Shown in pieces: positions 63,750 through 64,000 of a stretch of DNA of 64,000 bases. Numbering within the stretch: the first letter of the stretch is position 1; every line of letters starts with the position of its first letter. The notes beneath the pieces are model-generated. The model was not told the DNA's origin and did no database searches. It saw only the letters and a list, made by a program, of their open reading frames with translations. The position numbers and the translations under genes are program-made. Source of the stretch: Bifidobacterium miconisargentati (GTDB lineage: Bacteria > Actinomycetota > Actinomycetes > Actinomycetales > Bifidobacteriaceae); the NCBI RefSeq assembly GCF_019331675.1, contig NZ_JAHBBJ010000009.1, positions 58,907-122,906 of the forward strand, in the 5' to 3' direction.

Positions 63750-63929
63750 GTTATTCACCTTTTTTCAAATTCGACTCACTGGGGCAATGCCCAAAAATTG
63801 CCTTGGCAATTATGCCACAACGGGTATACAGCGGGCGGCACGGTGTGGTTCGCGAACCGTCGGATCTCCTGCGCCCGCGCATCGGCACACCGGTTCGCGG
63901 ACATCGCCGGCCGTGACCGTGAGGCCCCA

Positions 63930-64000
63930 TCGTCATGCGTTCCGCGTTCGCTTGCGCGAAGTATCACACCTCGCGCAAGCGAACGCGGAACGCATGACGA
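63930..64000. repeat. Perfect 30-bp inverted repeat at the window end
   Basis: Arms 63930-63959 and 63971-64000 are perfectly complementary around an 11-base centre (AGTATCACACC). Each arm starts or ends with TCATGCGTTCCGCGTTCGC or its complement. It may extend beyond the window. The rest of 63750-63929 is the efp promoter region, with a small AATTGCC/GGCAATT palindrome at 63795-63811. Confidence 0.85.

Overview
The window is high-GC actinobacterial DNA, almost certainly Bifidobacterium. The right part carries genes typical of that genus in a typical order: efp, nusB, carA, carB and a PyrF-guanylate kinase fusion, plus dapF, murI, a DUF3107 protein beside a UvrD-type helicase, and sulfur amino acid genes. 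The left part (1 to about 34,450) is a siphovirus-type prophage with HK97-like head genes. Its left end, integrase and repressor lie outside the window.

Prophage layout: (i) 1-8,838 is an early, rightward, translationally coupled operon with a RusA resolvase, a RecB/Cas4-like nuclease, a primase-polymerase/helicase fusion, an iteron-like candidate origin at 6,040-6,217 and many small unknown genes. (ii) 8,835-10,443 is an accessory island. It has a promoter, a highly folded ~265-nt RNA ending in a terminator, a PBECR4-type nuclease-fold gene, and a leftward cluster of three tiny genes under a promoter that overlaps a palindrome. (iii) 10,495-18,333 holds packaging, head and connector genes. 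(iv) 18,402-32,510 holds tail genes. The major tail gene is followed by two further reading frames, each joined to the previous one by a canonical -1 slippery heptamer, so one start can give a 289-, a 563- or a 1,018-residue protein. The tail-assembly chaperone has the usual third -1 site. A G9 tract and a (GA)11 tract lie inside neighbouring tail genes and look like phase-variation switches. (v) 32,529-34,212 is lysis (a membrane/coiled-coil protein, an amidase, a holin). The right end is a 3' tRNA fragment (best read as tRNA-Arg, CCG) with tandem integrase arm-type repeats beside it.

Chromosome layout: helicase, phosphotransferase-like protein and DUF3107 (34,716-38,771); a PHP phosphoesterase and a VKOR-like protein (39,150-40,852); dapF and murI, which supply cell-wall D-glutamate and meso-DAP or a related diamino acid (41,064-42,800); patatin and SPFH proteins; a leftward sulfur block with an amino-acid ABC transporter, a cystathionine lyase-type and an O-acetylhomoserine sulfhydrylase-type enzyme (45,082-51,182); an esterase; a TetM/TetW-like GTPase; an exonuclease; then pyrimidine synthesis and translation factors (56,173-63,749). 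Five intergenic gaps carry members of one MITE-like family with GGCTCTG ends and, where intact, 8-bp target duplications; a sixth holds only its core. All functions are inferred from sequence reading alone.
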